DNA of 64,000 nt from Akkermansiaceae bacterium (GTDB lineage: Bacteria > Verrucomicrobiota > Verrucomicrobiia > Verrucomicrobiales > DEV007), in assembly GCA_024233005.1 (NCBI GenBank), contig JACKQE010000004.1, positions 62,001 to 126,000 of the forward strand. The letters are read 5' to 3'. The position numbers and the translations under genes are program-made. Of this stretch, positions 61,512 to 64,000 are shown in pieces. Numbering within the stretch: the stretch's first letter is position 1; every line of letters begins with the position of its first letter. The notes under the pieces are model-generated. The model was not told the origin of the DNA. It ran no database searches and was given only the letters and a program-made list of their open reading frames with translations.

Positions 61512-61547
61512 GAAACGAGGGTGCAGCCCTTGCCACACCCTCGTTTC
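61512..61547. other. Perfect 12-bp hairpin in the gap before panB
   Basis: GAAACGAGGGTG and its exact complement CACCCTCGTTTC flank a 12-base loop. The next 60 bp carry a second perfect hairpin (GATCAC-CCTA-GTGATC, 61588-61603). The first could terminate the M23 transcript (a pyrimidine-rich tract, ctctgctccccc, follows), or both could belong to a leader RNA or sRNA. A TATAAT hexamer (61630-61635) follows, about 50 bp before panB, with no good -35 at the standard spacing. Confidence 0.5.
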
Positions 61548-61685
61548 GATCGCTTCTCTGCTCCCCCAGTTTGTCGAGTTCGTTGAGGATCACCCTAGTG
61601 ATCATTCTCTTTGAACCCTTTTATTTTATTATAATTTCCATAATTTTTCAACTGTTTTTTAATTATTGACCCTTTCTTAATCGCG

Positions 61686-62444
61686 ATGAACTCCCCTAAA
61701 CCACCACTGCGGCTCCGAAAAGGAGGTCCTGTCCTGACCTCTCTAACGGCTTATGACTACCCCACGGCCCGACTCCTTGATGAAGCTGGCATCGAACTGA
61801 TTCTCGTCGGGGATTCCCTTGGAATGGTGGTCGCCGGTTTGCCCGACACGACCAAGGTCACCCTTTCCCAGATGGAATACCACACCAGCATTGTCGCCCG
61901 AGCCGTTAGGCACGCCGTCATCATCGGCGATCTTCCGTGGGGAACCTATGCCACGCCCGAAGCCGCCGTAAACAGTGCCCAACGATTGATGGACGCCGGA
62001 GCGCATGGAGTGAAGCTTGAGGGCGGCACGGAACAACTTCCCCAGATCCGCGCCATCATTGCAGCAGGCATACCTTTCCTCGGACATATCGGCATGCTGC
62101 CTCAGCAGGTGTTGGAGGAAGGGGGATACAAAAAGAAAGGCAAATCGGAAGCAGAAGCCAAACGGTTGTTGCAATCGGCTCTGGACCTCGACGCGGCAGG
62201 AGCCATCGGAATGGTTCTGGAAAGCGTCGTCCCCTCCGTGGCCGCAACCATCACGCAAGCGATCGGAATTCCCACCATCGGCATTGGCTCGGGTTCCCAA
62301 TGCGATGGCCAAATCAGAGTAGTGCACGACATCATTGGTGCGTTCCCCTGGTTCCGACCTCCTTTTGCCCAGCCTCACGCGGATGTGGCCGGAGCCATTT
62401 CACAGGCCGCCAAAGCCTATATCAATGAAGTCAGAGGACACTGA
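61686..62444 (+). CDS. panB: 3-Methyl-2-oxobutanoate hydroxymethyltransferase
   Basis: The product has 252 residues. It contains ARLLDEAGIELILVGDSLGM (metal-binding Asp), VIIGDLPWGTYATPEAAVNS, HGVKLEGGTEQLPQIRAIIA, IPFLGHIGMLPQQVLEEGGY and TIGIGSGSQCDGQIRVVHDI. PanB makes ketopantoate from 2-oxoisovalerate and methylene-tetrahydrofolate, the first step to pantothenate/CoA. No panC is adjacent. Confidence 0.96.
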   Translation: MNSPKPPLRLRKGGPVLTSLTAYDYPTARLLDEAGIELILVGDSLGMVVAGLPDTTKVTLSQMEYHTSIVARAVRHAVIIGDLPWGTYATPEAAVNSAQRLMDAGAHGVKLEGGTEQLPQIRAIIAAGIPFLGHIGMLPQQVLEEGGYKKKGKSEAEAKRLLQSALDLDAAGAIGMVLESVVPSVAATITQAIGIPTIGIGSGSQCDGQIRVVHDIIGAFPWFRPPFAQPHADVAGAISQAAKAYINEVRGH

Positions 62445-62553
62445 CTTGCCGAACCACCAAGCCGGAAAACCTGCCGATAAAATAAAATAAAAAAACTAAG
62501 GAATAATTTTAATTTTGTTTGCACTGAAGGTCAATTTGTCTTAAAATTAGACC

Positions 62554-63450
62554 ATGAACGCACTCAAAACCCTTACCTTAGCTCCACTGCTGACTGCGGC
62601 CTTGGTCTGTCCTTCCCAAGGAGCGGAATCCCTCAGCACCCTCTCGGCAGCCGTTTCCAACTTGGATTCCAAGGTGGCCAACCATGAGAACCGGATCTCC
62701 CAGGTGGAAAAAGCGTTGAAGCCAGGTCAGGTCAACGAAGTGTCCGTCCAGAAGCCTGACTACAAAACCATTCCCTATGTCATCCGAGAAGGTGACACCA
62801 TCGGCGAAATTGCCCGTCGCAATGAAATCCCCAGAGCGTTGCTGCTCGAGGTGAACGGGATGAAAGAAGGGCAGAACATTTACATCGGGGATTCCATCCA
62901 AATTCCGTTCGGCCAGACGAATCCCCCCCCTCCCCCAACTCCCGTGGTTTCGCCGGTTCCGTCACCAAAGCCTGCCCCCGGTCCTGCCATTGTAGACAAA
63001 AAAAATGCCCCCAAACCAGCGGTCGTTCCAGCCAAACCTGTCCCGGCGACAGCACAAAACCACACCGTAAAATCCGGCGACACTCTCTTCGGGATCTCCC
63101 GCCGTTACAATGTTTCGGTCGATTCCCTTAAGAAAGCCAACAACTTGCGCTCCGATCGATTGAGCTTGGGACAGTCGATCAAAATTCCTGGCAAAACTTC
63201 CGTGGTTTCGAAAACACCCCCGACGAAATCAACCGTGGCCGAGGTACCGGCGACGACCAAAGAAACCTATGGAGTATACATGGTCCAGAAAGGCGATACG
63301 CTTTACTCTTTGGCGACCGATTTCTTCACCACTCAGGCCGAGATTCAACGCTTGAATAAAATGGGATCTTCCACCGCCCTGGCACCCGGCAAAGAACTGG
63401 TGGTTCCTACCGCCAAATACATGGCCACGCACAATTTGGCGAACAATTGA
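62554..63450 (+). CDS. Secreted triple-LysM protein
   Basis: The product has 298 residues with a signal peptide (MNALKTLTLAPLLTAALVCP). A short coiled coil is followed by three LysM domains at about 73-119 (YVIREGDTIGEIARRNEIPR), 167-213 (HTVKSGDTLFGISRRYNVSV) and 242-288 (YMVQKGDTLYSLATDFFTTQ), joined by Pro-rich linkers. LysM binds GlcNAc-containing glycans, so the protein probably sits on peptidoglycan. The promoter may be TTGCAC (62519) and TAAAAT (62542) with 17-bp spacing, which would put transcription start almost at the ATG. Confidence 0.85.
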   Translation: MNALKTLTLAPLLTAALVCPSQGAESLSTLSAAVSNLDSKVANHENRISQVEKALKPGQVNEVSVQKPDYKTIPYVIREGDTIGEIARRNEIPRALLLEVNGMKEGQNIYIGDSIQIPFGQTNPPPPPTPVVSPVPSPKPAPGPAIVDKKNAPKPAVVPAKPVPATAQNHTVKSGDTLFGISRRYNVSVDSLKKANNLRSDRLSLGQSIKIPGKTSVVSKTPPTKSTVAEVPATTKETYGVYMVQKGDTLYSLATDFFTTQAEIQRLNKMGSSTALAPGKELVVPTAKYMATHNLANN

Positions 63451-63495
63451 GTCCTTTGACGCTTCTTTTTGGTTGAGAGTCGTTGATTAACGGAG

Positions 63496-63535
63496 AGCCC
63501 GGTTCCTTTTTGGAAGGAACCGGGCTTTTCGTTTT
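63496..63535 (+). terminator. Rho-independent terminator after the LysM gene
   Basis: An 11-bp stem AGCCCGGTTCC / GGAACCGGGCT (63496-63506 and 63516-63526) with a 9-base loop is followed by TTTTCGTTTTT. It is the clearest intrinsic terminator in the window. Confidence 0.85.
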
Positions 63536-63569
63536 TCACTTGGAAAGCCGCAGGATCTCCCCGACCTTG

Positions 63570-64000
63570 ATGGCCATGAGGTCCCTGCAATTCGCCAGAG
63601 TCGGTCCACCGGAGGAGGTAATCGAATTGGTCGGGAGCGAAGAACCGCGTCCCCAACCCGATGAAATCCTGGTCCGGATCCGCCTTGCTCCGATCCACCC
63701 TTCCGACCTCAATTTGATCTCCGGGACCTACGGGGACAAGCCCCCCCTTCCCTGCGTCCCCGGAGGGGAAGCCTATGGTGAAGTCCTGGAAGTGGGAGCG
63801 GAGGCTGGCGGTCTCCATAAGGTCGGCGACAAAGTGGCGGTGATCCGTCGCGTGGGAACCTGGCGCGATCTGGTCTCGGTTGCGCCCGCGGCGCTCCAGC
63901 CACTCCCGGCGAACATTGACCCTGCCCAGGCTTCGCTGCTGGGGATCAATCCTGCGACCGCATGGTGTCTGCTGGCGGCGTTCCGCGAATTGGCCGCAGG
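63570..64000 (+). CDS. Enoyl reductase / quinone oxidoreductase-like MDR protein, cut by the window
   Basis: From ATG 63570 (or the in-frame ATG six bases later) the frame stays open to the window end, 143 codons. The start MAMRSLQFARVGPPEEVIEL, VRIRLAPIHPSDLNLISGTY, VPGGEAYGEVLEVGAEAGGL and SLLGINPATAWCLLAAFREL match the trans-2-enoyl-thioester reductase (MECR/Etr1-like) branch of zinc-free MDR enzymes. It may reduce enoyl-ACP/CoA in fatty acid synthesis or quinones. The C-terminal NADPH-binding half is outside the window. Confidence 0.75.
   Translation, partial: MAMRSLQFARVGPPEEVIELVGSEEPRPQPDEILVRIRLAPIHPSDLNLISGTYGDKPPLPCVPGGEAYGEVLEVGAEAGGLHKVGDKVAVIRRVGTWRDLVSVAPAALQPLPANIDPAQASLLGINPATAWCLLAAFRELAA

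Noticed and set aside
1..64000. CRISPR array, rRNA, tRNA or phage genes
   Set aside because: No regularly spaced repeats, rRNA-like tracts, cloverleaf structures, integrases or capsid genes were seen on reading.

Overview
The window looks like chromosomal DNA of a member of the Verrucomicrobiota, or a close relative in the Planctomycetes-Verrucomicrobia group. It is GC-rich (estimated by eye at 55-60 %) with short AT-rich promoter islands. The gene content fits: a secreted FGly-type sulfatase beside a beta-propeller glycosidase-like protein, a secreted GH-like protein beside a DgoK kinase, a type II secretion operon, TSP3-type DxDxDG proteins, and standard Gram-negative housekeeping genes (plsX, fabH, aroB, panB, LolDE-like transporter, M23 and LysM envelope proteins). 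No rRNA, tRNA, CRISPR or recognisable transposase gene was seen. The taxonomic call is an inference from gene content only.

Layout. 0-3 kb (minus): DgoK (cut by the window edge) coupled to a secreted clan GH-A-like hydrolase. 3-10.9 kb (minus): an accessory island. A 994-aa secreted protein with calcium repeats and a C-terminal caspase/gingipain-like His-Cys domain is followed by two small membrane proteins, and then by two copies of a module made of a metzincin-type zinc protease overlapping (ATGA) a membrane-anchored HEAT-like protein. The second protease copy keeps only the catalytic end. A decayed third copy of the module's 3' end lies at about 10.7 kb, beside sufD. The protease/partner pair with a displaced, N-terminally truncated second copy resembles the orphan toxin/immunity modules of polymorphic toxin loci. 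It is the best candidate here for an undescribed system.

10.9-15 kb (minus): perR/fur-like regulator, then sufC-sufB-sufD, with a PerR/Fur-type palindrome ahead of the regulator; no sufS or sufE is present in the window. 15-20 kb: a divergent pair of unknown genes (one cupin-like), a spermidine-synthase-like protein and msrPQ. 20-24.4 kb: a methyltransferase, a cardiolipin synthase, a small hypothetical protein and a TMEM43-TerB fusion. 24.4-32 kb (minus): type II secretion genes gspE-F-G-H-I-J-K-L-M, mostly overlapping, with a divergent GspC-like candidate; gspD is absent. 32.8-37.8 kb: NhaR-like LysR regulator, YugP-type zinc peptidase, RaiA/HPF-like protein, S9 dipeptidyl-peptidase and a zinc-ribbon protein. 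37.8-41.5 kb: CruF-type carotenoid protein and a LolD/LolE/LolA-like lipoprotein-transport cluster.

41.7-46.3 kb (minus): sulfatase, beta-propeller protein and galT, which suggests use of a sulfated galactose-containing glycan. 46.4-53.2 kb: hybrid histidine kinase, sugar-alcohol-type dehydrogenase, a Derlin-like inactive rhomboid with a zinc ribbon, an aldo/keto reductase and aroB. 53.4-56.4 kb: an unusual P-loop ATPase with a disordered linker, divergent from a membrane coiled-coil protein. 56.4-60.2 kb (plus): yceD-rpmF-plsX-fabH-tatD, the classic ribosomal/fatty-acid cluster. 60.2-64 kb (plus): a small ORF, an M23 peptidase, panB behind a hairpin-rich leader, a triple-LysM protein and the start of an enoyl-reductase-like MDR gene.

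Many adjacent genes overlap by ATGA (dgoK/GH, both HEAT genes, gspI/J, gspK/L, gspL/M, ABC ATPase/permease, plsX/fabH), so translational coupling appears common. Clear Shine-Dalgarno sequences are rare in the starts examined.
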